Under the pieces are notes generated by a model that was not told the DNA's origin, ran no database searches, and saw only the letters and a program-made list of their open reading frames with translations. The position numbers and the translations under genes are program-made. A stretch of DNA of 64,000 nt. Origin: Clostridia bacterium (GTDB taxonomy: Bacteria; Bacillota_A; Clostridia; Oscillospirales; CAG-272). Of the stretch, positions 51,389 to 60,593 are shown one piece after another. The stretch spans positions 41,962 through 105,961 of the forward strand of contig JAFVXC010000023.1 in the NCBI GenBank assembly GCA_017501345.1. Direction: 5' to 3'. Numbering within the stretch: position 1 is the first letter of the stretch; every line of letters starts with the position of its first letter.

Positions 51389-53482
51389 TCACTCGTCAGC
51401 AGATAGGAAATACTCCTCCATCAGCTTGCTGACGGTATAGCCCGCGTAAGAGCCCGAGGATCCGTGCTCGATGACGCAGACCGCAACGAGCTCTCTGCCC
51501 TCGTACTCTCCATACGCCGCAAAGATCGCGTTGTCGCTCGCCGAGGACGATACCTGCGCGGTACCCGTCTTGCCTCCGACCGTCACACCCGCCGCCTTCA
51601 GCTCCTTAAAGTAGCGCGTGAGTGTTGCATTGTTATCGATCACGTCGGTGATACCCTCCAGCAGGGTGTCGTAGGTCTCCTCCGAAAAGGTCACCCTGTT
51701 CTGAAGCGTCGACTCGTAGCGATGGGATTCCTCTCCCGTGTAAAACTCGTTCACCGAAGAAAGAAGATGCGCCGTGTAGCGGTTGCCGCCATTAAAAACC
51801 GTGGAAAAATAGCACGCCATCTGAAGCGGCGTAAACAAATTGTTCGACTGCCCGATCGCCGCCTGAAGGGTATCTCCGCTCGTCCACGGCGTCTCGCCGT
51901 TCTCGTCTCGATACGTCGGGGAGGCAAGGATACCTGTTTTCTCGGGAAGCTCGATCCCGGTCGGCCTGCCGAGCCCGAGCTCATCCATATACGAGGTGAT
52001 GCGGTCGATGCCAAGCAGCCTTCCGACCTCGTAGAAGAAGTAGTTGCACGAGACCTGGATCGCCTCGGACACCGTGATCTCGCCGTGTCCGTGTCCCCTC
52101 TCGGTATAGATCCAGCACCTCGGCTGATAGCCGGGGTAATAGGTGTAGACGCCCGTATCGTTGATTTCGGAATGAGGGGTGATGATCTTCTCCTCGAGTG
52201 CCGCCAGGGCAACGCCGATCTTAAAGGTCGAGCCCGGCTCGTACGTACCGTTCAGCGCACGGTTCAGAAGCGGAAGCCGCTCATCCATCAGCAGGTCTCC
52301 GTAATCGACACCGTAGGTCGAAAGATCGTAGGTCGGGTAGGAAGCCACAGCGATGACCGAAAAATCATTTGGATCGAGCGCAACGGCAGCCCCCGCGTTC
52401 GCATCCGCACCCGAAAGCGTACCGCCCCCCTCGGCAATATTCTCGATGTTCTCCTTCAGAGCATCCTCCGCGGCGATCTGCACGTCGATGTCGATCGTGA
52501 GATAAACGTCAAGCCCCGCCGTCGGCTCACGCTCATAGGAGCGGCTGATAAGGGTGCCCTCCTCGTCGTACTCCTCGACCACGACGCCGTCAATGCCGTG
52601 AAGATACGCCTCATACGCCGCCTCGCACCCCGAAAGCCCGACCGTCGCATCCATCGGATAACCGAGTGAGGTGTAACGGTCAAGCTCACTCTCGGGAATC
52701 CTTCCGACGTCTCCGAGAATGTGTGAGGCATAGCCCGGATAACAGTAAACGCGCTCCGTTCTCGCGGTAAACACCACTCCCGGGATATTCAGCTCCTTCA
52801 CGTAGGTCATCAGACTGTCAGACACGTCCTCCGCGAGGACAAACGGCGTATATACGCCGAATCCGAGGCGAAGCATATCGTAGCGGATACGGATAACATC
52901 GTCGATCTCGCTGTCCGTTAACCCCGACCGATCAAGCTTGTAGCGTGCAACGAGCGTGTCGATCAGTTCCCCACATTCGGTGTCGGGGGCAAGAGACAGC
53001 GCCTTGAGCACCGCCTGCACACCTGCGTAGTATTCGCTGCCCGGATCGACCGCCTCTGCGTAATAGCCGTAATCGGGATACGTGCCGTAAAGCGGGAACT
53101 CGGCATTCGTGCGCACGATGCCGCTTTCGCGGAGCGCCTCTGCAACCTCTGCGATCGATACGTTCAGCTCCTGAGAGGAGTCGGGGATCGCATCGTAGGT
53201 GAAGGACATATCCCGTAGCGTTTTGCTCGTCACGAGAAGCTTTCCGTTTCGATCGTATATATCGCCTCTCACGGCGTTTACCGTAACCCGCACCTTCGAA
53301 ATACCGCCGTCGTATATGGAATAAAGATCCGAACCGCTTCCCGATACACGAAGCACGATCATCTCTATCAGATATACCGCAACAACAAGGAGAAAGATCG
53401 CGCCGATCGCCACGATGCGCGACGGACGGATGGGATTCCTTATTTCAATACGCTTAGCAAAGCGACTTTCTCGCATCCGCAT
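51389..53482 (-). CDS. Class B penicillin-binding protein 2 (elongasome transpeptidase)
   Basis: A 697-residue D,D-transpeptidase. One N-terminal membrane helix (IVAIGAIFLLVVAVYLIEMI) is followed by a dimerisation domain (NAVRGDIYDRNGKLLVTS, ending near GCEAAYEAYLHGIDG) and the transpeptidase domain with YEPGSTFKIG (active Ser-x-x-Lys), SCNYFFYEVG (SxN) and GGKTGTAQVS (KTG). It lies downstream of mreB, mreC and mreD, the standard rod-elongation order. AAAGGAG lies 7 bases before the ATG. Confidence 0.95.
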   Translation of the reverse strand: MRMRESRFAKRIEIRNPIRPSRIVAIGAIFLLVVAVYLIEMIVLRVSGSGSDLYSIYDGGISKVRVTVNAVRGDIYDRNGKLLVTSKTLRDMSFTYDAIPDSSQELNVSIAEVAEALRESGIVRTNAEFPLYGTYPDYGYYAEAVDPGSEYYAGVQAVLKALSLAPDTECGELIDTLVARYKLDRSGLTDSEIDDVIRIRYDMLRLGFGVYTPFVLAEDVSDSLMTYVKELNIPGVVFTARTERVYCYPGYASHILGDVGRIPESELDRYTSLGYPMDATVGLSGCEAAYEAYLHGIDGVVVEEYDEEGTLISRSYEREPTAGLDVYLTIDIDVQIAAEDALKENIENIAEGGGTLSGADANAGAAVALDPNDFSVIAVASYPTYDLSTYGVDYGDLLMDERLPLLNRALNGTYEPGSTFKIGVALAALEEKIITPHSEINDTGVYTYYPGYQPRCWIYTERGHGHGEITVSEAIQVSCNYFFYEVGRLLGIDRITSYMDELGLGRPTGIELPEKTGILASPTYRDENGETPWTSGDTLQAAIGQSNNLFTPLQMACYFSTVFNGGNRYTAHLLSSVNEFYTGEESHRYESTLQNRVTFSEETYDTLLEGITDVIDNNATLTRYFKELKAAGVTVGGKTGTAQVSSSASDNAIFAAYGEYEGRELVAVCVIEHGSSGSYAGYTVSKLMEEYFLSADE

Positions 53483-53594
53483 CGCATTTCTCCTTTCTTA
53501 CTTGATCTTCTTACTTGAATCGATCCATTGAACGCCTGACGTCCCCGACAAGCGCATCAGATATCATAGACCTTCCCATTGCCCTCGCACGCGG

Positions 53595-54155
53595 TCAGGA
53601 CCGCCATCTGCGAAACAGAAAGAATATAGGGAAAGCAAAAACGAGCGTACCGAAAAGCTCGGGAAGAAGGACGGTCCGAAGACAGACCGTAAACGAAAAT
53701 CCCCCCTGTACGGAAAGCAGGACCGAAAGGAGCGTCACGACACCGCCGAGAAGTGCTGATGGGATCAGCACGGCGTAGAAAAACAGCAGCTCCTCAAAAA
53801 TACTGCGGTGCGTGCGATGGATCAGATTCGGAGCCGCCGCGCCGATCAGGAAATAAAAGAGCGCGGAAAGCCCAATGCCGACTCCACCGAGCGCATCCAG
53901 AAGAAAGCCGAGCGCAAGTCCCGTCAGCGATATCTCGCGCCAACGCTCCCTCCCCCTGCCCGTCACCGACAGAACGATGATAAAGGACAGAAGAATATCG
54001 GGCGTCGCGCCGAAAAATCCAATTCGGGACACCACCGATACCTGCACGAGAGCAAGCAGAAAAATCCGCACGGCAAGGAAAATGATCCGACCCTTTTTTA
54101 TCGGCTCCTGCGTGCGGTTCTCCGTTCTGTTGTCCTTGTAGTGCTTCACTCTCAT
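53595..54155 (-). CDS. mreD: Rod shape-determining protein MreD
   Basis: A 186-residue membrane protein with about five hydrophobic helices (RIIFLAVRIFLLALVQVSVV, PDILLSFIIVLSVTG, GLALGFLLDALGGVGIGLSA, ELLFFYAVLIPSALLGGVVT). It is weakly conserved, so the call rests on hydropathy plus position between mreC and pbp2. The ATG at 54155 with GGGAA upstream is preferred; an in-frame TTG at 54173 is the alternative. Confidence 0.88.
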   Translation of the reverse strand: MRVKHYKDNRTENRTQEPIKKGRIIFLAVRIFLLALVQVSVVSRIGFFGATPDILLSFIIVLSVTGRGRERWREISLTGLALGFLLDALGGVGIGLSALFYFLIGAAAPNLIHRTHRSIFEELLFFYAVLIPSALLGGVVTLLSVLLSVQGGFSFTVCLRTVLLPELFGTLVFAFPIFFLFRRWRS

Positions 54156-54203
54156 AGCGTTCCCAATATACAAACGGCCGAAAACGGCTGATTTCAGAAT
54201 CGA

Positions 54204-55088
54204 TTATTGCTCGGATACCGTTTCGGAATCCCCCTCCGTGACCTCCTCCGAGTAGATCTCGTAGCCCGTAACGATCATAAGATGCGACAGACTGTCGATC
54301 TCAAGGAGATCCTCAGCGGGCTCGATGACCGCTGTAAGCGTTCGGCTGTACGGCTCGGGCGTGATCGATACAACCCTCCCGATCAGCAGTCCGCGCGGAT
54401 ATACGCTTCCCGTTCCGCTCGTGTGGATGAGATCCCCCGTGACAATATCGGCACTCTGCGGGATGCTCCGCATCACGACGAGTCCGTCCTCACGAAGCGA
54501 AAAATCGCCCTCCACAAGTCCCGTCACACCCGACCGCTCGATGAACGCACCGACCGAGGAGGCGGTCTCAACGATGCTGACCACCTTGCAGGACATATAG
54601 GAGACCTCCTTCACGTACCCGAAGACACCGTTCTCGGTGATCACGGGCATTCCCTCTTCCACCCCGTGCGCCGTTCCGCGGTTCAGGGTGACTACGGTCG
54701 CGTGGCTTCCCCCCTCGCGTCCGACGACTGCGCCGTCAAGGAGAGTATAGTCAATATGCTCGTTTTTAAGGGACAGATAGCCGCGCAGCCAATGGTTCTC
54801 CGAGCGAAGCACCTCGTTTTCGGCGAGGGCCTCCTCGTATTCCCGAAGCTGCTCCCTCAGCGCCTCGTTCTCCGCTTCAAGGCGTTCGTATTCGGTAAAA
54901 TATGCGGAAAAGCCCTCGATCCCGTCATACACCCGCGAAAGGCACCACTGAAAGGGCGTCGATACCGTCTGTATCGCTTCCCTGACGAGGTCGCGCATTC
55001 CCATCGCCGACAGCACGGCAGGGATTACCGTAAGCGCGATGGCAATGCAAAGAGCGACCGCAAAAAATCTGCTCTTCAGCGCACTCAT
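54204..55088 (-). CDS. mreC: Rod shape-determining protein MreC
   Basis: A 294-residue protein with one membrane helix (FFAVALCIAIALTVIPAVLS), a coiled coil (TEYERLEAENEALREQLREY), and the double beta-barrel MreC domain (GAVVGREGGSHATVVTLNRG, GVFGYVKEVSYMSCKVVSI, VEGDFSLREDGLVV). It links MreB filaments to periplasmic-side PBPs. Its start overlaps the mreB stop by four bases. Confidence 0.94.
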   Translation of the reverse strand: MSALKSRFFAVALCIAIALTVIPAVLSAMGMRDLVREAIQTVSTPFQWCLSRVYDGIEGFSAYFTEYERLEAENEALREQLREYEEALAENEVLRSENHWLRGYLSLKNEHIDYTLLDGAVVGREGGSHATVVTLNRGTAHGVEEGMPVITENGVFGYVKEVSYMSCKVVSIVETASSVGAFIERSGVTGLVEGDFSLREDGLVVMRSIPQSADIVTGDLIHTSGTGSVYPRGLLIGRVVSITPEPYSRTLTAVIEPAEDLLEIDSLSHLMIVTGYEIYSEEVTEGDSETVSEQ

Positions 55089-56179
55089 TTTCTACGCCCC
55101 CCGGAAAGAGGAGGTACATTCGTCTCAGAACGGCTCGTACCGCCGACACCCTTCGCCCCTTCACGCGCACCGAAAATCGAGCCGGACCGCGTGCGGGCAG
55201 GCTCCCCCTCGCTTTCGAGAATTCGCGCAAGTCCGATGCAGACCGTGTCAAGCGGACGGTTTGCACGCATAATGCGCAACTCCGTAACCTCACGGATGAG
55301 CTGAACGAGCCCCGCAAGCTGAGAGCTGCCACCCGTCAGAACGATCCCGTTTTCGTAAATATCAGAAGCGAGCTCGGGAGGCGTTTCCTCAAGCGTTGCC
55401 ATAATCGCGTCAATGATCTCTTTTACGGGTGTCTGCAGGAAGGGACAAAGCTCGGAGGAGCGAACCGTCACCGCCGCCGCCATATTCGTGCGGATGCTAC
55501 GTCCGTATGTCTCCATCGGCGTCTTTGCCGATACGAGCGGATGCACCGATCCGATCTTCAGCTTGATCGCCTCCGCCGCAAGCTCACCGACGAGAACGCC
55601 GCGTCTGTAGCGCATATATTTTATGATCGCGGAGTCGATCGCATCCCCCGCAATGCGGATGGTCTTTGCCGCAACGATACCGCGCGAGGAGAGTACCGCA
55701 ACCTCGGTCGTGCCGCCGCCAATGTCAACGATCATCGAGCCGCGGTTCCGCTCGATCGGAATGCCCGCGCCGATCGCCGATGCAAGGGGCTCCTCAATGA
55801 GCTCAACGTGGCGTGCACCTGCATCGAGCGCAACGCTTTCGACCGCATTCCGTTCAACGCCCGTGATCCCACAGGGGGTACAGATAAAGACATCGGGACG
55901 GGAAAAAAGCGTCGTCGCTTCGATCTCCTTGTAGAATGCGTGAAGCATTCTCGTTGCAATATCAGCGTCCGTGATCACACCGTTACGAAGCGGGCGCTCA
56001 ACACGCACCGAGGGCGGCGTTTTGCCGAGCATCTGCCGCGCCTTCTGTCCGACGGCGATCACCTCGTGATCCTTTTCGCGGAAGGCGATAACCGAAGGAG
56101 CGCGTAACACAATACCACTGCCCCTTTGGCAGATGACGGTATTGGCGGTTCCGAGGTCGATCCCGATCTGCTTTGCCAT
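55085..56179 (-). CDS. mreB: Rod shape-determining protein MreB
   Basis: A 364-residue actin homologue with IGIDLGTANTVICQRGSGIV (phosphate 1), VDIGGGTTEVAVLSSRGIVA (phosphate 2) and LTGGSSQLAGLVQLI (adenosine motif). It heads mreBCD-pbp2. A Gly/Arg-rich C-terminal extension of about 25 residues beyond the usual end is present. The second MreB at 10889-11911 differs clearly in sequence. Confidence 0.95.
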   Translation of the reverse strand: MAKQIGIDLGTANTVICQRGSGIVLRAPSVIAFREKDHEVIAVGQKARQMLGKTPPSVRVERPLRNGVITDADIATRMLHAFYKEIEATTLFSRPDVFICTPCGITGVERNAVESVALDAGARHVELIEEPLASAIGAGIPIERNRGSMIVDIGGGTTEVAVLSSRGIVAAKTIRIAGDAIDSAIIKYMRYRRGVLVGELAAEAIKLKIGSVHPLVSAKTPMETYGRSIRTNMAAAVTVRSSELCPFLQTPVKEIIDAIMATLEETPPELASDIYENGIVLTGGSSQLAGLVQLIREVTELRIMRANRPLDTVCIGLARILESEGEPARTRSGSIFGAREGAKGVGGTSRSETNVPPLSGGRRK

Positions 56180-56290
56180 CTGTATTACACGCTCCTTTCT
56201 ATCAAATTTCGTCTTAAATTCTACAATTCCGACGATTTATGCCGGTTTGATTGATTTTAGATCATACCCGAGCCCCACGGCTCGTCCGTT

Positions 56291-56761
56291 TTATTTTACT
56301 CCCGTGTGTCCAAAGCCACCTGCACCGCGCTCGGTCTCGTCAAGAGCTTCCGAAACGACAAAATTCGCGTGGAGTACGGGCATAAAAAACATCTGTGCGA
56401 TGCGGTCACCGCGCACGACGGTGAAATCCTCGTCGCCGTGGTTGATGAGCCCAACGCCGATCTCTCCACGATAATCCGAGTCAATGACACCGATCCCGTT
56501 TGAAAGCGCCACGCCTTTTTTTACGCCAAGTCCGCTTCTTGCCGCCACGATCGCAACGACACCTCTCGTCTCAGGCGCGATCGCAAGCCCCGTCGGGATC
56601 ATTCTGCGTTCCCCGGGGCGAAGCGTGATCGATTCACCCTCATCGAGCGCCGCGCGCAGGTCAACCGCCGCCGATCCATCGGTGGCGTATTCAGGCGGAT
56701 CCATTCCACGCATCAGCTTCAGCTTTACAACAATTTCACGGCCTTCGTTTTCACGGTTCAT
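56291..56761 (-). CDS. dut: dUTP diphosphatase
   Basis: A 156-residue trimeric dUTPase that hydrolyses dUTP to dUMP, protecting DNA from uracil. Motifs: YATDGSAAVDLRAA (1), ARSGLGVKKG (2), GVIDSDYRGEIGV (3), GDRIAQMFF (4) and the C-terminal Gly-rich arm RGAGGFGHTG (5). All five are intact. It lies ahead of mreB on the same strand with about 110 bases between. Confidence 0.95.
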   Translation of the reverse strand: MNRENEGREIVVKLKLMRGMDPPEYATDGSAAVDLRAALDEGESITLRPGERRMIPTGLAIAPETRGVVAIVAARSGLGVKKGVALSNGIGVIDSDYRGEIGVGLINHGDEDFTVVRGDRIAQMFFMPVLHANFVVSEALDETERGAGGFGHTGVK

Positions 56762-56851
56762 ATGGCAAATTCCTTTACAAATTCGATCTTTTTGTCACCA
56801 AACATCACATTTTGCCCATGGTACGGTAGAGTTCGGCATCATATCTAATTT

Positions 56852-56880
56852 ATTATAACATATGCATTTTTATTTTGCAA
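56852..56880 (-). promoter_or_regulatory. Promoter for dut
   Basis: Minus strand TTGCAA, 17-base spacer, TATAAT. Confidence 0.8.
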
Positions 56881-56981
56881 GAGGATTTCAGGTAAAGTTG
56901 TAAATTTTTTGTCTTTTCACACAAAAATTTAAGCCCCCTCACGCGCAAAAGCCCAAAGCACGAAATCGACGCAGACAGAGA

Positions 56982-57018
56982 TTGACAGCGCCCCAAAAAT
57001 GTGCTAAAATGGTAGCAC
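56982..57018 (+). promoter_or_regulatory. Promoter with overlapping palindrome for the decarboxylase-family gene
   Basis: TTGACA, 17-base spacer, TAAAAT (57005-57010). The inverted repeat GTGCTA-AAATGG-TAGCAC (57001-57018) covers the -10 box, where a repressor would block transcription. Confidence 0.75.
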
Positions 57019-57058
57019 GAGTAACACGATCGCAGGACCTGCGGAGGAGAACGGAAAG

Positions 57059-58480
57059 ATGAAGCATCAGGATCTGTATGAAACGATACGCACCTACGGA
57101 AGAGACACGCTTCCGATGCATATGCCCGGCCATAAACGCAATACCGACCTACTCGGAAGCGATCTCCCGTACGACGGAGACATCACCGAGATCAGCGGCT
57201 TCGATAACCTTCACGCCCCCGAGGAAAACGGGATCCTCGCGCGACTTTCGGAACGCGCCGCCGCGATCTACCGCGCCAAGCGCGCATTTCCCCTCGTGAA
57301 CGGAACGACCTGCGGTATCCTCGCAGCCGTTCGCGCACTCGCAGAGCCGGGGCAGGAGATCCTCGTCGCCCGCAATTGTCACAAATCGGTCTATCACGCA
57401 GTCGAGCTCACAGGGCTCCGCCACGTCTCTCTCCTCCCGCCGATCGATGAAAAAACGGGGATCTACGGAAGCATCCGCCCCGCAGACGTCAGAGAGGCGC
57501 TCGCGCAGAACCCTCGCGTCAAAACCGTAGTGATCACCTCCCCGACCTATGAAGGCGTGCTTTCGGATACAGACGCGATCGCAGAGATCGCCCACGCACA
57601 CGGAGCACGGCTTCTCGTGGATGCCGCGCACGGCGCGCACCTCGGATTTTCGGGAGATTTCCCCGCCTTTCCGACCTCCGCGGATATCGCGGTCACAAGC
57701 CTGCACAAGACCCTCCCGGCGCTCACACAGACCGCACTCGCGCTCGTGTTTTCGGAGGATACGGCACTTGCAGACCGACTCGCGCGCGAGCTCTCGGTTT
57801 TTGAGACCAGCAGCCCATCATACATCCTTCTCGCCTCGATCGACCGTTGCATTTCCCTCCTCGAAAGCCGCTCGGCAATGCTGTTCGACGATTACAAATT
57901 CCGCCTCGACGTCTTCCGAGAAAAATGCGCCTCTCTGAAGCACCTTTGGGTGATCAGGGGCGACCGCGGAACACATCCCGATTTTTATGATTTCGACCCC
58001 GGGAAGCTGATGATCCTTTCGCGGTCGACAGCACTCACAGGCACCGCTCTCGCAGAGCGCCTGCGAAACGATTTCTCGATCGAATGCGAGATGGCATACG
58101 CCGATTACGTGCTTTGTATGACGAGCATCTGTGACACGGACGAGAGCTTTATGCTTCTCTCCTTCGCCCTGCAACAGCTCGACGCGTCTGTAAAAAACGC
58201 ATCCGAAGGCACTTCAGATGGCGCATCTATCAAAAAAAGCTGCCCTTTCATAAAAAAAGCCTCGGCCTCTACCGAGCTTCCGGAAATAAAAATGACCCTC
58301 TCCGAGGCCGTCTCCCTTCCACCCGCGCCTATGCGCGCAGGCGAGATCTCGCGCACCTACGCTTGGGTCTACCCGCCCGGCGTTCCGCTGATCGTCCCGG
58401 GAGAAACGGTCACCGAGGGAACCCTCGCCCTACTTGAGCGGCTGAAAGCCGCAGGGCTTTCGGTGAAGATCGGGAGATAA
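57059..58480 (+). CDS. Orn/Lys/Arg decarboxylase family PLP enzyme
   Basis: A 473-residue fold-type I PLP enzyme. It has LPMHMPGHKRNTDLL near the start, DAAHGAHLGF (Asp188, His191) and the PLP lysine in TSLHKTLPALTQ (Lys217), followed by a C-terminal domain with GVPLIVPGETVTE. Members decarboxylate arginine, lysine or ornithine to polyamines or cadaverine; the short form here resembles B. subtilis SpeA/YaaO, but substrate is not readable. Residues 390-420 include a low-complexity SEGTSDGASIKK insertion. GGAGG lies in the leader. Confidence 0.88.
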   Translation: MKHQDLYETIRTYGRDTLPMHMPGHKRNTDLLGSDLPYDGDITEISGFDNLHAPEENGILARLSERAAAIYRAKRAFPLVNGTTCGILAAVRALAEPGQEILVARNCHKSVYHAVELTGLRHVSLLPPIDEKTGIYGSIRPADVREALAQNPRVKTVVITSPTYEGVLSDTDAIAEIAHAHGARLLVDAAHGAHLGFSGDFPAFPTSADIAVTSLHKTLPALTQTALALVFSEDTALADRLARELSVFETSSPSYILLASIDRCISLLESRSAMLFDDYKFRLDVFREKCASLKHLWVIRGDRGTHPDFYDFDPGKLMILSRSTALTGTALAERLRNDFSIECEMAYADYVLCMTSICDTDESFMLLSFALQQLDASVKNASEGTSDGASIKKSCPFIKKASASTELPEIKMTLSEAVSLPPAPMRAGEISRTYAWVYPPGVPLIVPGETVTEGTLALLERLKAAGLSVKIGR

Positions 58481-58571
58481 CGGCAAAAACACAAGCGCAC
58501 CACTCCATTCTGCCGAAATGCACGATACAAAGAGCGCCGAGCATTGGCGGTCTTTGCCGCAACACAGCATA

Positions 58572-58610
58572 AAAGGGACTGCCCCGCATAAGCGAGACAG
58601 CCCCTTTTTT
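58572..58610. terminator. Terminator of the GGGACTG type
   Basis: AAAGGGACTGCCCCGCATAAGCGAGACAGCCCCTTTTTT, an imperfect member of the family seen at 31.8 and 50.4 kb. It ends the decarboxylase gene and the convergent kinase. Confidence 0.75.
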
Positions 58611-59115
58611 ACACTTTTTCCGCCGTCCGCAGCTCGTCGTACAGCCGTTCCAGCGTATCCGCAATATCCCCCGCACCCACGTCTACCGTGATGTCTGCGT
58701 ATTTCTCGTACAGTACCACTCTTTCGCGGTACATATCAAGCAGCGTATACCCCTCGGGAAGCACCACCCCACGGTGAACGTAGTCCCCAAGCCGCGACTG
58801 CATCGTTTCAAACGAGATCCGTAAATATACAACCTTGCCGAGAGCGGAAAAATGCTCCATCTCCTCCTTGCCGTAAATCGCACTTCCGCCCGTCGATATC
58901 ACAGCGGCGTGATCATCGATCCCACAATTCACCGTATTTTCAACCTCGAGAAAGCCGTCGATCCCGCGCTCCTCGATGATGTCGTGCAGCAGCTTCCCCT
59001 CTCTTTCCTGAATGAGCAGATCGGAATCGATAAACCGATATCCGAGCTTTTTCGCAAGCAGTACCCCCAGCGTGCTCTTCCCGCACGAGGGCATTCCAAT
59101 GAGTATAACAGACAC
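58609..59115 (-). CDS. Shikimate kinase-like protein
   Basis: A 168-residue P-loop kinase: VILIGMPSCGKSTLG (Walker A), RFIDSDLLIQEREGK (shikimate-type Asp motif) and AAVISTGGSAIY (the GG shikimate-binding loop), with VYLRISFETMQSRLG downstream. The core arginine of the FRxxE motif appears replaced (GFLEVENTV). The start is a GTG at 59115 with GGGGAG 6 bases upstream. No aromatic-pathway genes are adjacent, so another small-molecule substrate is possible. Confidence 0.8.
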   Translation of the reverse strand: MSVILIGMPSCGKSTLGVLLAKKLGYRFIDSDLLIQEREGKLLHDIIEERGIDGFLEVENTVNCGIDDHAAVISTGGSAIYGKEEMEHFSALGKVVYLRISFETMQSRLGDYVHRGVVLPEGYTLLDMYRERVVLYEKYADITVDVGAGDIADTLERLYDELRTAEKV

Positions 59116-59170
59116 AGCGGTCTCCCCTTTTCTATGCGCCGCTTCGGCGCGTTCAGTCAATCGTTTTTCT

Positions 59171-59199
59171 ATTATAACGCAAATCAGCCCAATTGTCAA
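59171..59199 (-). promoter_or_regulatory. Consensus promoter for the shikimate-kinase-like gene
   Basis: Minus strand TTGACA, 17-base spacer, TATAAT. Confidence 0.88.
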
Positions 59200-59296
59200 G
59201 CACCGCAATATTCATCGATATAATTTATTTTATCAACTATACCGACGTTTTTGCTTGATTTCCCCTCTTCTTTTTCCTCCTAATTCCGAAAATCAC

Positions 59297-59325
59297 TTGA
59301 TTTCCGAGCACAAATGTGCTATACT
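59297..59325 (+). promoter_or_regulatory. Promoter with palindromic operator for the 59.4 kb gene
   Basis: TTGATT, 17-base spacer, TATACT. The perfect inverted repeat AGCACA-AA-TGTGCT (59307-59320) fills the spacer and touches the -10 box. Confidence 0.75.
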
Positions 59326-59376
59326 GTCTGCAGGAAAAATTAAAATGAGATCCTTAATAAAGAAAGGAACAACCGT

Positions 59377-60480
59377 ATGAACGAGCACAATTTCAACATC
59401 GAAGCACTCCCCGCGCTGATCGACGCGGGAATATGGGACGCGGGCCACATTCAAGGCATTGCACTCGACACGAAAAAAGAATACATCTACTACTCCTTCA
59501 CCACGATCCTCGTAAAGGCAGAGGTCTCGACAGGCAAGGTGGTCGGCTACGTGGACGGTCTGATCGGCCATCTCGGATGCATCGACTTTAACGACGAGGA
59601 CGGCAAGGTGTACGGATCAATCGAATATAAGCACGACTCCATCGGCAAGGGCATCGCGAACAGACTCGGCGTCAAGCTTGCTGAAGAAAATGCCTTCTAC
59701 ATCGCGATCTTCGACGTTGATAAGATCGATCGCCTCAATATGGATGCCGAAAAGGACGGCATTATGAAGGCGGTCTATCTCCCCGAGGTCGTTGCAGACT
59801 ATGAAAGCACGGGAGAAGACGGCAAGCCGCATCACTACGCCTGCTCGGGCATCGACGGTACTGCATTCGGTCCCGAGTTCGGTAAGGGCAAGGACGGAAG
59901 ATCGATCCTCGCGGTCGCGTGCGGCATCTACGGTGACGTCGAGCGTAACGATAACGACTACCAGGTCATCAGACAGTACGACTGGCGTAAATTCGACGCC
60001 GTCGCTCAGCCCCTCATTCAGGGCGAGCCCCACCACAGCGGCATTAACTGCGAAGAAAAATACCACCTCTATACGGGCAACACCAGCTGGGGCATCCAGA
60101 ATCTCGAATACGACGCACACACGGGCGACTGGTTCGTTACCGTCTATAAAGGTAAGAAGCCGTGCTACCCGAATTATCCGATGTTCGTGATCGACGGCGC
60201 ACGTACCCCGGGTGAGGAGCTTCTCCGCGGAGTCGTTCCCGAGGAGACCGCCAAGGTGCTCTACCTGAAGGAGACCGCACTTCTCCACGAGGAAAGCGGC
60301 GTGTACGGCTGGCAATTCCCCTACGGCGCTACAGGCATCCACGCACTCGGAAACGGCTACTTCTATTTCTCGATCCCGAAGAAGATCCCGATCAACGGCG
60401 GCACCAAAAAGCTTCAAGCGTCGAAGATCCATCTTTATCGCTTCACGGGCGAAGCCCCCGAGGGCTTTGAGCAGGTCTGA
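59377..60480 (+). CDS. Conserved protein of unknown function, beta-propeller-like
   Basis: A 367-residue cytosolic protein with repeated strand-turn patterns (AGHIQGIALDTKKEYIYYSF, HLGCIDFNDEDGKVYGSIEY, IQNLEYDAHTGDWFVTVYKG, ATGIHALGNGYFYFSIPK), which suggest a beta-propeller. No catalytic motif or family is recognised. AAAGGA precedes the ATG. It stands alone behind a promoter with a clean operator, so it is probably a single regulated gene, perhaps in sugar metabolism; that is a guess from the fold pattern. Confidence 0.7.
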   Translation: MNEHNFNIEALPALIDAGIWDAGHIQGIALDTKKEYIYYSFTTILVKAEVSTGKVVGYVDGLIGHLGCIDFNDEDGKVYGSIEYKHDSIGKGIANRLGVKLAEENAFYIAIFDVDKIDRLNMDAEKDGIMKAVYLPEVVADYESTGEDGKPHHYACSGIDGTAFGPEFGKGKDGRSILAVACGIYGDVERNDNDYQVIRQYDWRKFDAVAQPLIQGEPHHSGINCEEKYHLYTGNTSWGIQNLEYDAHTGDWFVTVYKGKKPCYPNYPMFVIDGARTPGEELLRGVVPEETAKVLYLKETALLHEESGVYGWQFPYGATGIHALGNGYFYFSIPKKIPINGGTKKLQASKIHLYRFTGEAPEGFEQV

Positions 60481-60593
60481 TAAACCAATCGATCCGAACT
60501 CGAACATCAAAAGTCCGACAGGAAGCAGGTATCATGAACTTATGAAAGCAAAAAAAGTAACAAGGGTTGTCGCTGATTTTATAGGAGTGCAGT

